Shown here in pieces: positions 1 to 7,131 of a DNA stretch of 64,000 bases (positions within the stretch are counted from its first letter, which is position 1; every line of letters begins with the position of its first letter). Under the pieces are notes generated by a model, which had not been told where the DNA came from, did no database searches, and worked only from the letters and a program-made list of their open reading frames with translations. The translations under genes were made by a program, and so were the position numbers. This stretch comes from JASGDN01 sp049840815 (lineage in GTDB: Bacteria > Chloroflexota > Chloroflexia > Thermomicrobiales > UBA6265), in the NCBI GenBank assembly GCA_049840815.1, contig JASGJI010000005.1, positions 124,001-188,000 of the forward strand, read 5' to 3'.

Positions 1-548
1 AGGAATCGGCGTGGCCCGATCGGCTCCGCATCCTGGATGAACGCGAAGATCTCGTCGAAGAACTCCGGTCGCGGCATGCTCTGCACCAGCGTCAGGTGCG
101 CGAAGAACGACGCGCCCTTGCCCTCCACCGGCGTGAAGGTGCAGTCCGGATGGACGAACGGCTCCAGCGCCGCAGACGAGACCTCGTGCAGACGCTGGAT
201 CGCTGGATTCGTCTCACCGAACTCGTCCTGCTGGATGTTCATCACCACCGACGACCGTCCGTAGGCGAGCGGTCCATTGTTCACCACCGTGAACGGCTGC
301 AACCCGGCCAGCGCCACATTCAGCGCCGCGATCATGTCGCTTACCGCCGCGTCAGAACGAAAGAACCCCTTCAGCGTTGCATGCGGCATGAATGCCCCTG
401 CCGTCACGGCCAGCTGCCCGAACTGGCGCAGCAGCAGGGCGTGCATCTCCGCCTGGTCGCGGCACATCGCATACGACGGGCGCAGGTAAAACCCGAACCG
501 CACACCGGGATCGCCCTCGTACGCCGCGAACCGCTTGTTTTCGTCCAC
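1..548 (-). CDS. 2H phosphoesterase family protein (2'-5' RNA ligase-like), 3' end cut by window
   Basis: About 182 codons are visible before the window edge. Two His-x-Thr motifs, HATLKG at residues 56-61 and HLTLVQ at 151-156, are the paired catalytic signature of the 2H phosphoesterase superfamily (RNA ligase/cyclic phosphodiesterase fold), and their spacing of about 95 residues is typical. Members hydrolyse or open 2',3'-cyclic phosphates or act on RNA ends; the substrate here cannot be told. The start is taken as GTG at 548, 18 bases after the stop of the upstream amidohydrolase gene; an in-frame TTG lies directly before it. It is probably co-transcribed with that gene. The C-terminus lies outside the window. 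Confidence 0.8.
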   Translation of the reverse strand, partial: MDENKRFAAYEGDPGVRFGFYLRPSYAMCRDQAEMHALLLRQFGQLAVTAGAFMPHATLKGFFRSDAAVSDMIAALNVALAGLQPFTVVNNGPLAYGRSSVVMNIQQDEFGETNPAIQRLHEVSSAALEPFVHPDCTFTPVEGKGASFFAHLTLVQSMPRPEFFDEIFAFIQDAEPIGPRRF

Positions 549-566
549 CAATGGATTGTCCCCCGG

Positions 567-1832
567 CTATGCGTCGGGATCGGAGGCAGGCACTGCCTGA
601 CCCGGTCCCTTCACCCACAGAATCGGTTGCTGTACCTCGGCCAGCCGCGCCCAGAAATGAAGCGGACGCTCCTCCTTCCTCGGCAGTTCCTGACCGTCGA
701 TGAGGGTCAGCGTATTGACCAACATCTCCGATCCGCGACGGGCATTCATGAAGGCATCGTAAAAGGTGAAATCGCCGTTCTCGATCCGGAAGAGCGCGAC
801 ATCCGCAGGCATCCCGACCGCGAGCGTCCCGGCGTCCTCCAGATGCACCGCACGAGCGGCGTTGACGGTCGCGCAGGCGATCACCTGTGGCAAGGTCATG
901 CCAAGGTTCAGGAACTTGGAGAGCGTGGTCGGCAGATCGAACATCGGCCCCTGCACCGCCAGTTGATGGATGTCGGAAGAGATGACATCCGGCAGGACGC
1001 CCTGCTCCAGCATCGATTCCGCGACCCGATACCCAAACGACCCGGCACCATGTCCGATGTCGAGGATCAGGCCGTCCTTCTGAAGCTGGGCGATCTCCGG
1101 GCGGATGTTCCCCTGCTCGTCGGCGATGGCCATGTCATTGCCCGTGAAGCAATGCGTGAGGATATCGCCCGGCCGCAGCCACGCCGCGACCTCCTCGATG
1201 CTCGGCGGCCCGTTTCCGATGTGCGTCATCAGGGGCAACCCAACCGTGTCGGCCAGCTCCCGCGCCTTCTCCAGCGGCGCGATGCCAACGCCGCGCGTGG
1301 TGTTGCAGTCGATGCGGGCCTTGATGCCGAGGATGACATCGCGGTTCTCCTCGACCACCCGCGCGGCGAGGCCGATATCCCAGTAGTCTGGATTCGTCAG
1401 CTCCCATGTCGGCGCGATAAGGCCGATGGAGGAGAGGTTCAGCAGCGCGTAGACCTTCGCCATGCTGCCATTGACGATCCATTCCCGAAAGCCAGGAAAG
1501 CTGTAGCCACCCGCGCTGCCGACGTCCAGCCACGTGGTGACGCCGGAGCGCGCCGCGATTGGGTCCGGCTCGATGCCCCAGAACGTCGCGCCCCAGTAGA
1601 CGTGGGTGTGGAGGTCCACCAGCCCCGGCGTCACCACCTGCCCGCGCGCATCGATCACACGGTCCGCGCTCTCGGCCGGGATCGACGGTTCCACCGCCGC
1701 GACCTTGCCATCGCGAATGCCGATGTCGAACCGCCCGATGTGCCCGGCGCCGGGATCGACCACATCACCGCCAGTGATGACGGTATCGAATCGCACCGCC
1801 GCCACCTGTCCACTCTCCGAATCTTCCACCAT
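567..1832 (-). CDS. Amidohydrolase/deacetylase family metallohydrolase
   Basis: A 421-residue TIM-barrel metal-dependent hydrolase of the dihydroorotase-like 'amidohydrolase/deacetylase' group. Visible metal ligands are HTH (H75, H77), the likely carbamylated lysine in GIKAR (K171), H204 in MTHIGN, H227 in THCFTG and Asp in SSDIH. Residues 1-65 and the C-terminal part form the usual beta-sandwich subdomain. The ATG at 1832 is chosen over upstream ATGs because it has AAGGAG six bases before it. Family members cleave N-acyl or cyclic amide bonds and many are misannotated as dihydroorotases; the substrate is not evident. It lies between an ABC ATPase gene upstream and the 2H phosphoesterase gene downstream, all on the minus strand. 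Confidence 0.85.
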   Translation of the reverse strand: MVEDSESGQVAAVRFDTVITGGDVVDPGAGHIGRFDIGIRDGKVAAVEPSIPAESADRVIDARGQVVTPGLVDLHTHVYWGATFWGIEPDPIAARSGVTTWLDVGSAGGYSFPGFREWIVNGSMAKVYALLNLSSIGLIAPTWELTNPDYWDIGLAARVVEENRDVILGIKARIDCNTTRGVGIAPLEKARELADTVGLPLMTHIGNGPPSIEEVAAWLRPGDILTHCFTGNDMAIADEQGNIRPEIAQLQKDGLILDIGHGAGSFGYRVAESMLEQGVLPDVISSDIHQLAVQGPMFDLPTTLSKFLNLGMTLPQVIACATVNAARAVHLEDAGTLAVGMPADVALFRIENGDFTFYDAFMNARRGSEMLVNTLTLIDGQELPRKEERPLHFWARLAEVQQPILWVKGPGQAVPASDPDA

Positions 1833-1953
1833 GATCCGCTCCTTCACCCCATTGAGGACGACCATTCGGCGACGCCCATTGGCACCGCCCGACATTGCCG
1901 CGCATCGTACCGGAGAACACCGCACCCCGCGAGCAATCGCCGTGCACTCTGGT

Positions 1954-2817
1954 CTACTCGTGGTCTGGCCAGGGATCGACCGCATCCGCATCGACGGCGG
2001 AGGGCACGTGCCGCTTCGTACTGGCCGTCCAGCCCGCCGCAGCCCGCGCCGACCAGCGTCCGTTGAAGGCCTGCACCTCGATCGGAAAGCCGAAGCACTC
2101 CGAGATCCAGTCGCTGGTCAACATCTCCGCGGCTGGCCCTTTCCCAATCACGCGCGCCTCCTTCATCAGCATCACGTGCGTGATGGACGACGGCAGTTCC
2201 TCCAGGTGATGCGACACGATCACCATCGGCAGGTCTGGATGGGTCGTCGTCAGGTCATCGATGGTGGCCAGCAAGGCCTCCCGTCCCGGAAAGTCGAGCC
2301 CGGTGGTCGGCTCGTCCAGCAACATCAGCGCCGGATTCGCGATCAGCACACGGGCAATGCGGATGCGCTGCCGCTCGCCCTGGGAGAGGAGCTTGATTTC
2401 CTGCTCCGCGAAGTCCGCACATCCCACGAGTGCCAGCAATTCCTGAGCACGTGCGTGGTCGGCGGCGGTCCACTCGTCCCACTTCGGCCAGACCTGATTC
2501 TTGAGGCCGGTCAGTACCGCCTCCTCGCCGGTCACCCAGTCCAGCATCCGCTGATTGGGATCGACCCGGCCGATACGCGCGCGCAGGTCCCGCATGTCAG
2601 TCTTCCCGAATGTCTCGCCGAGGACGCTCGCTTCGCCGCTGCTCGGGAAGCGATCCCCACCAACGACGGACATCAGCGTCGTCTTGCCGGCGCCGTTCGG
2701 CCCGATCACCACCCAACGCTCGCCGGGACGTACGGTCCAGGTCACATCCTCGATCAAGACCTTGCGCTCACCGGTCCATACGGTCACGTCCTGCAGTGAA
2801 ATGGCAGTCATCCCCAT
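1954..2817 (-). CDS. ABC transporter ATP-binding protein, stand-alone
   Basis: A 287-residue single nucleotide-binding domain. Walker A GPNGAGKT is at residues 39-46, the signature LSQGERQR at 144-151, Walker B LMLLDEP at 165-171, and the switch histidine lies in IVSHHLEEL. Family knowledge says it powers transport with a membrane partner, but no permease gene adjoins it. The carboxy end lacks the TOBE/regulatory domain of sugar-importer ATPases such as MalK/UgpC, so it is unlikely to serve the divergent sugar importer. AGGAGA four bases before the ATG supports the start at 2817; a second ATG two codons in is possible. The closest type is iron-siderophore or ModF-like cytosolic ATPases. The specificity is unknown. 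Confidence 0.85.
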   Translation of the reverse strand: MGMTAISLQDVTVWTGERKVLIEDVTWTVRPGERWVVIGPNGAGKTTLMSVVGGDRFPSSGEASVLGETFGKTDMRDLRARIGRVDPNQRMLDWVTGEEAVLTGLKNQVWPKWDEWTAADHARAQELLALVGCADFAEQEIKLLSQGERQRIRIARVLIANPALMLLDEPTTGLDFPGREALLATIDDLTTTHPDLPMVIVSHHLEELPSSITHVMLMKEARVIGKGPAAEMLTSDWISECFGFPIEVQAFNGRWSARAAAGWTASTKRHVPSAVDADAVDPWPDHE

Positions 2818-2918
2818 TGTCTCTCCTGTCTCCGCCCGCCCGATTCGGACAAACGACTCGAACCATTGCCCAACCGGGATGTGATTGCCTCACGTCCACC
2901 GTCACCGCGAATCCCCAT

Positions 2919-2930
2919 GAAATCGGTTTC
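2919..2930. promoter_or_regulatory. LacI/GalR-type operator-like palindrome
   Basis: GAAATCGGTTTC is an imperfect palindrome centred on CG, matching the GAAAnCGnTTTC core recognised by many LacI-family sugar regulators. It lies about 90 bases upstream of the TTGACA candidate that faces the sugar importer. No LacI-type gene is in the window, so the match rests on the motif and position alone. Confidence 0.35.
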
Positions 2931-3020
2931 CGCGATCAAGGAGACTCCCAGCATTTCCGCACGAAGGTGGCTGATACGCAAGAATCTGATCTCCGTGTAT
3001 CCATTCGTGCATGACTACCA

Positions 3021-3050
3021 TTGACAACTACCCAACTGAGTCAGTACCTT
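3021..3050 (+). promoter_or_regulatory. Candidate sigma-70 promoter for sugar importer operon
   Basis: A perfect TTGACA at 3021-3026 is followed after 17-18 bases by GTACCT/TACCTT, a weak -10. The surrounding DNA is AT-rich relative to the genome. Transcription would start near 3057 and run through a leader of about 280 bases to the binding-protein gene. Confidence 0.4.
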
Positions 3051-3334
3051 TCTTTCGATTTCTGCATGAGAAGATAAATGGCGCGCGGGAAGGCCCTTGT
3101 CGGCCTGCCGCGTCTCCCTGACGAATCGACTCATGCGAATCACTGTCACTTGCCAACACTGGAACTGGATGCGTCAGGAGGAGCCTGGGCAATCTGGCAG
3201 CATTGTGGCTACGGATTGTCTCGGCGGCGACGCAGAAGGACGGGTTGGCAATGGGTCCAGAACGTCGCGTATCGCTCGTGCGGCTGTCTCCCACGTCTGG
3301 TGGGCAGCCATCGATCAGGACTGGAGATTCCATC

Positions 3335-4789
3335 GTGGATTCCAAGCGCGCAGATGCAATCGTCAAGAAGTTCGCGGACCGGCAGATCAGCCGCCGCGGT
3401 CTGGTGAAGGGTGCGGCTGTTGCCGGCGCCGTCGCCGCCGTGGGAGCCCCGAGCGCCACCTTCTTCGCTCCGACCGTTCTCGGTCAGGACAAGGGCAAGG
3501 TGACGTTCTGGACGACCCATAGCGACACCGGCCTCGAAGCGCTGCAGCAGATCGGCTCGGACTTCAACGCCCAGAGCGACAAGTGGGAAGTCGAAGTCGT
3601 CAAGCGCCCGGACGCGGACGTCACCGATTCCTCCAGCCTCATCACCGCCGTCCGCGCGGGTGAGGGCCCGGATACCTACCTGCTCGACCGCTTCATCGTC
3701 GCCGAGCGCGCCGCCAATGGCTTGCTCGAAGACCTCACCCAGATGATGACCGACGCTGGCCTGAACCCCGACCTCTCCGAGAAGTGGGTCGACTTCGCCG
3801 CCGCCGAAGCAACCTGGGACAACGCCCCGTACGCACTGCCGTTCGATACTGATGTCCGCGCGCTCTTCTACAATGAGGACCTGCTGAAGGCCTCTGGCGT
3901 CGACTACTCTGCCTTTGACAAGGCGAATGGCCCGACCACCTACGACAAGATGGGTGAGATCTTCCAGGCCGTGAACAAGGACGAGGGCGGCAACTTCTCC
4001 CAGATGGGCTATGTGCCGTACTTCGGCCAGGCGGGTTCCCTGTACACCGACGGCTTCGCCTTCGGCGGGTCGTTCTTCGATTACGAGGCCTGCCAGGTCA
4101 CCCCGGACAACGAGAAGGTTGTTGCCGCCGCGAACTGGGGCAAGAACTACATCGAGACCATCGGTGGCTACGAGAAGGTGAACAAGTTCGTCGCCGCCGC
4201 GCTCAAGACCGGTGCTGCCCCGACGGACAGCCCGTTCACGCAGGGCCGCCTCGCCGGCATGAACAACGGTAACTGGATGTTCGCCAACTTCCGCAAGTAC
4301 CAGCCGGACACCAAGATCAGCTATACCTTCACCCCGACCCCGAACGCTGGCGATCCCTCCTACACCTGGGCGGGTGGCTGGTCTGGCGTGATCCCGAAGG
4401 GCGCCAAGAACCCGGAGGGCGGATTCGCCTTCCTGCAGTTCCTGACGGGCAATGTCGGCATGCCGACCTACGTCAAGATGAACAACAACCTGCCGGTGCT
4501 GCGCGAGCTGCTCGCCGACAAGTCGCTCTTCGACGAAGATCTGACGTGGTTCGTCGACAACCTCTTCCCGGGCACCAAGAACCGTCCGCCGCTGCCTGTC
4601 GGCGCGAAGTACTGGGACGAGCTCAAGTCGGCCTGGGAGGCAATCTACCTCGGCCAGTCCTCGGCGGAAGACGCCCTTGCCCAGTGCAAGGAAAATGTCC
4701 AGCAGGAGATCGACGCTGGCGGCTACTGCCCGATCGCGGCCCCGAAGGTCAGCGAGCCGGCATCCCCAGAGGCGACTCCGGCCGGCTAG
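3335..4789 (+). CDS. Sugar ABC transporter substrate-binding protein with Tat-type leader
   Basis: A 484-residue extracellular solute-binding protein (family 1, maltose/multiple-sugar type) that captures a sugar outside the membrane and delivers it to the two downstream permeases. The leader has a twin-arginine signature, ISRRGLVK with RR at residues 20-21, followed by an Ala/Val-rich hydrophobic stretch to about residue 50, so export is probably by the Tat path; tatC lies at 39764. The mature part has the usual pattern (FWTTHSD near the start, a WAGGWSGVIPKGAKNPEGGF segment near the hinge). The C-terminus ends in a Pro/Thr/Glu-rich tail. GTG at 3335 is chosen because GGAG lies eight bases upstream and it gives a normal Tat leader; the frame stays open upstream to 3203. 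Confidence 0.9.
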   Translation: MDSKRADAIVKKFADRQISRRGLVKGAAVAGAVAAVGAPSATFFAPTVLGQDKGKVTFWTTHSDTGLEALQQIGSDFNAQSDKWEVEVVKRPDADVTDSSSLITAVRAGEGPDTYLLDRFIVAERAANGLLEDLTQMMTDAGLNPDLSEKWVDFAAAEATWDNAPYALPFDTDVRALFYNEDLLKASGVDYSAFDKANGPTTYDKMGEIFQAVNKDEGGNFSQMGYVPYFGQAGSLYTDGFAFGGSFFDYEACQVTPDNEKVVAAANWGKNYIETIGGYEKVNKFVAAALKTGAAPTDSPFTQGRLAGMNNGNWMFANFRKYQPDTKISYTFTPTPNAGDPSYTWAGGWSGVIPKGAKNPEGGFAFLQFLTGNVGMPTYVKMNNNLPVLRELLADKSLFDEDLTWFVDNLFPGTKNRPPLPVGAKYWDELKSAWEAIYLGQSSAEDALAQCKENVQQEIDAGGYCPIAAPKVSEPASPEATPAG

Positions 4790-4835
4790 CAGTCGTTCTG
4801 TTTCGGTATCGCTGAGTTCCGCCACCATGTGGTGT

Positions 4836-4906
4836 GTTCGTTATGGCGAGCCATGATTCCTCGCCATAACGAACCCGGGCGTGGCGCGATCGTTTGATCG
4901 CGCCAC
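4836..4906 (+). promoter_or_regulatory. Two tandem hairpins between binding-protein and permease genes
   Basis: Hairpin 1 has perfect 15-base arms at 4836-4850 and 4860-4874 with a 9-base loop. Hairpin 2 has perfect 11-base arms at 4881-4891 and 4896-4906 with a GTTT loop. Neither is followed by a clear T-run. Their place just after the binding-protein stop and 24 bases before the permease start resembles the malE-malF type of intercistronic hairpins that protect upstream mRNA or partly stop transcription, giving more binding protein than permease. That role is inference. Confidence 0.7.
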
Positions 4907-4929
4907 TCACCTATCAGGAGACATCGATC

Positions 4930-5889
4930 ATGAGCACCACTGCTGGCGCTGATTCCGCCCAGTCAGCCAAGGCGGCCACGCCACCATCGCTCCGCAAGCG
5001 ATTCTTTTTCACGAGCCTCGAATGGAAGCAGTTGCGTCTTGCTTCGATCTTCATCCTGCCGTGGCTGATCGGCCTCGTCGGGTTCACGCTTTATCCGATC
5101 ATCTATACCGTCTATCTGAGCTTCACCCGATACAACGGCCTGAAAGATCCGGTCTGGATCGGATTAGCGAACTACCAGCGACTATGGGATGACAACGTCT
5201 ATCACAAGGTCTTCATCAATACCTTCTATTACGTCCTGATGGCTGTGCCGATTGGCGTGGTCGTCGCCATGGTGCTCGCCCTCTGCATGAATGCCGATCT
5301 GCCAGAGGTCCCCATCTACCGCACGATCCTCTACCTGCCATCGGTCCTGCCGCTGGTCGCCCTTTCCTTCATCTTCATGGCGCTGCTCGACCCGAACAAG
5401 GGCATCATCAACCAGTTGCTCGGCAACATCGGCCTGGGCACCCCGAACTGGTTCGGCGATCCTGACTGGGTAAAGCCGGCCATCGTCGTCATGGCCCAGT
5501 TCACTGCCGGACAGATCGCGCTAGTCTTCCTGGCCGGACTCAAGGGTATTCCCCAATCACTTTACGAAGCAGCCATGCTCGATGGAGCAGGGGTCTGGTC
5601 CCGCTTCCGCAACGTCACCCTGCCCCTGATGACGCCGGTCATCCTCTACGACCTCATCCTTGGCATCAGCGGCGGTCTTCAGGTCTTCACCCAGTCCTTC
5701 ATCATCACCCAGGGTGGACCGGCCAAGGCATCGACCTTCATGGCGAACTACATCTACGACAACGCCTTCCGGTACAGCAACATGGGCTATGCCTCGGCCC
5801 AGGGTGTCGTGCTCTTCCTCATCACGTTCATCATCGCCGGAGTTGTCTTCTCGACGTCCAACAAGTGGGTGAATTACGACCTCAACTAG
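4930..5889 (+). CDS. Sugar ABC transporter permease 1 (MalF/UgpA-like)
   Basis: A 319-residue inner-membrane permease with about six membrane segments. The cytoplasmic EAA loop reads EAAMLDGAGVWSRFRNVTLP at about residues 213-232; this loop docks the ATPase. It forms a heterodimer with the next gene product. ATG at 4930 is chosen because CAGGAG lies about ten bases upstream; an upstream in-frame ATG at 4894 falls within hairpin 2. The N-terminal 25 residues are Ser/Ala/Thr-rich and probably cytoplasmic. Confidence 0.93.
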   Translation: MSTTAGADSAQSAKAATPPSLRKRFFFTSLEWKQLRLASIFILPWLIGLVGFTLYPIIYTVYLSFTRYNGLKDPVWIGLANYQRLWDDNVYHKVFINTFYYVLMAVPIGVVVAMVLALCMNADLPEVPIYRTILYLPSVLPLVALSFIFMALLDPNKGIINQLLGNIGLGTPNWFGDPDWVKPAIVVMAQFTAGQIALVFLAGLKGIPQSLYEAAMLDGAGVWSRFRNVTLPLMTPVILYDLILGISGGLQVFTQSFIITQGGPAKASTFMANYIYDNAFRYSNMGYASAQGVVLFLITFIIAGVVFSTSNKWVNYDLN

Positions 5890-5931
5890 CCTGGACCGGC
5901 GTCCGCTTAGCTGACGGCGAAAGGAAACACG

Positions 5932-6867
5932 ATGTCCGCTGCATCAAACCCGACCAATCAGGGCAGCCTTCTTCCCGGCGATCAACCGGCAAACACACCG
6001 GCGACTCCCCGCACCCCGAACCATTCGATCCGGAAGGCCGAGAAGGGACTCGGCAAGCAGGTCGTCCCGCGTATCATCCTCATTCTCATGTGCGCGGTCT
6101 TCATCCTGCCCTTCTACTGGATGATCTCGCTCGGCCTCAAGAGCAACGCCGAACTGCTCGCCTATCCGCCGACACTCTGGCCGCACGATCCCCAGTGGGG
6201 CAACTTCAAGAAGGCGATCGACACGGTGCCGTTCTGGCGCGCAACGTGGAACACCTCGCTCATCACCTTCTTCACGATCCTGGGCGCGCTGATCTCCAAC
6301 CCGCTGATCGCCTACGGGTTCTCCCGGCTGCAATGGCCGGGACGTGACAAGGTCTTCTTCATCGTGCTGGCGACGGTCTTCATGCCGTTCCCGGTCATCA
6401 TCGTCGCCCTCTTCGACATCTATTCGAAGCTGGGCTGGGTGAATACCATCCTGCCGCTGGTGGTGCCGATGTTCCTCGGCAACGCATTCTGGATCTTCCT
6501 GATGCGGCAGTTCATGATGCAGATCCCGATGGATCTCTCGGATGCAGCCCGGCTGGACGGAGCCAATGAGTTCCAGATCTTCGGGCAGATCGTGATGCCA
6601 CAAACGCTCCCGGCGCTCGGCGTGATCGCGATCTTCGCCTTCATGCACGCCTGGAACGACTTCCTTGGCCCGTTGCTCTTCCTGCTCGACTCCCAGAAGT
6701 ACACGTTGGCCCTCGTGCTCACGTACTTCCGGCAGGCACAGGCCTACGACGTGCAGTTCAATCTGATGATGGCCATGTCCACCCTCATGATCCTGCCCGT
6801 CATCATTCTCTTCCTGCTCTTCCAGAAGTCGTTCATCGGCGGCATCTCGGTCGGCAGCATCAAGTAG
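5932..6867 (+). CDS. Sugar ABC transporter permease 2 (MalG/UgpE-like)
   Basis: A 311-residue partner permease. A Pro/Asn-rich cytoplasmic N-terminus of about 45 residues precedes the first membrane segment (RIILILMCAVFILPFYWM), followed by five more. The EAA-like loop reads DAARLDGANEFQIFGQIVMP, with Asp replacing the usual Glu of EAA. AAAGGA precedes the ATG. The gene follows permease 1 after 42 bases and closes the importer operon; a strong terminator follows. No ATPase gene is present, so a shared MsmK/UgpC-type ATPase encoded elsewhere is expected, as in many Gram-positive and Chloroflexota importers. Confidence 0.93.
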   Translation: MSAASNPTNQGSLLPGDQPANTPATPRTPNHSIRKAEKGLGKQVVPRIILILMCAVFILPFYWMISLGLKSNAELLAYPPTLWPHDPQWGNFKKAIDTVPFWRATWNTSLITFFTILGALISNPLIAYGFSRLQWPGRDKVFFIVLATVFMPFPVIIVALFDIYSKLGWVNTILPLVVPMFLGNAFWIFLMRQFMMQIPMDLSDAARLDGANEFQIFGQIVMPQTLPALGVIAIFAFMHAWNDFLGPLLFLLDSQKYTLALVLTYFRQAQAYDVQFNLMMAMSTLMILPVIILFLLFQKSFIGGISVGSIK

Positions 6868-6869
6868 CC

Positions 6870-7028
6870 GACGGAGAACTGAGGAGAGAGAACTGAGAAC
6901 AGAGGATGGGGTGTTCCCGCGCGGGAACACCCCATTTCTATTGCTGTCACATGCTCATTTCCCCGGCAAGGCTTGGACCATCGAAGATTGCGGGCCCTCC
7001 GTCCTCGGTTCTCAGTCCTAGGCCCTCT
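6870..7028. repeat. GA-rich/CT-rich paired repeat (family B, divergent copy B6)
   Basis: A purine-rich arm right after the permease stop (about 6870-6905, units like AACTGAG) is matched by a CT-rich arm at about 6999-7028 whose complement reads GGACTGAGAACCGAGGAC. It resembles the GA/CT-armed elements at 17852, 32701, 44439 and 47123, but with ACTGAG in place of AGTGAG. The terminator hairpin lies between the arms. Confidence 0.45.
6906..6940 (+). terminator. Rho-independent terminator of sugar importer operon
   Basis: A perfect 15-base inverted repeat at 6906-6920 and 6921-6935 (GGGGTGTTCCCGC and complement) is followed by TTTCTATT. It would end importer transcripts before the alpha-mannosidase gene. 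Confidence 0.8.
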
Positions 7029-7131
7029 CGATGGTGGACATTCACCGCCGGGCACGTCAGGATTCACGCAACATGTTTGACGCGTTCCGGCTCGCCGCTG
7101 ATGGCGAGCCTCGGGAAAGGACACATCATCG

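Larger units (their letters stand above)
2818..3334. other. 517-base divergent intergenic region, regulatory
   Basis: No coding sequence is supported here; the short ORFs on both strands lack ribosome sites and codon character. The part from about 2990 to 3080 is noticeably AT-richer than its surroundings. The region holds a LacI-type operator-like palindrome and a TTGACA promoter candidate (listed separately) that would drive the sugar importer, leaving a leader of nearly 300 bases. Confidence 0.6.

Noticed and set aside
96..2066. 656-residue plus-strand ORF over the first 2 kb
   Set aside because: It crosses the phosphoesterase and amidohydrolase genes and runs into the end of the ABC ATPase gene on the minus strand; those show real motifs.
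1954..2817. ABC ATPase as the missing ATPase of the sugar importer
   Set aside because: It is divergently oriented and ends soon after the nucleotide-binding core, without the TOBE domain found in sugar-importer ATPases.
3209..4828. 539-residue minus-strand ORF opposite the sugar-binding protein
   Set aside because: No family features; the plus strand has a Tat leader and binding-protein pattern.
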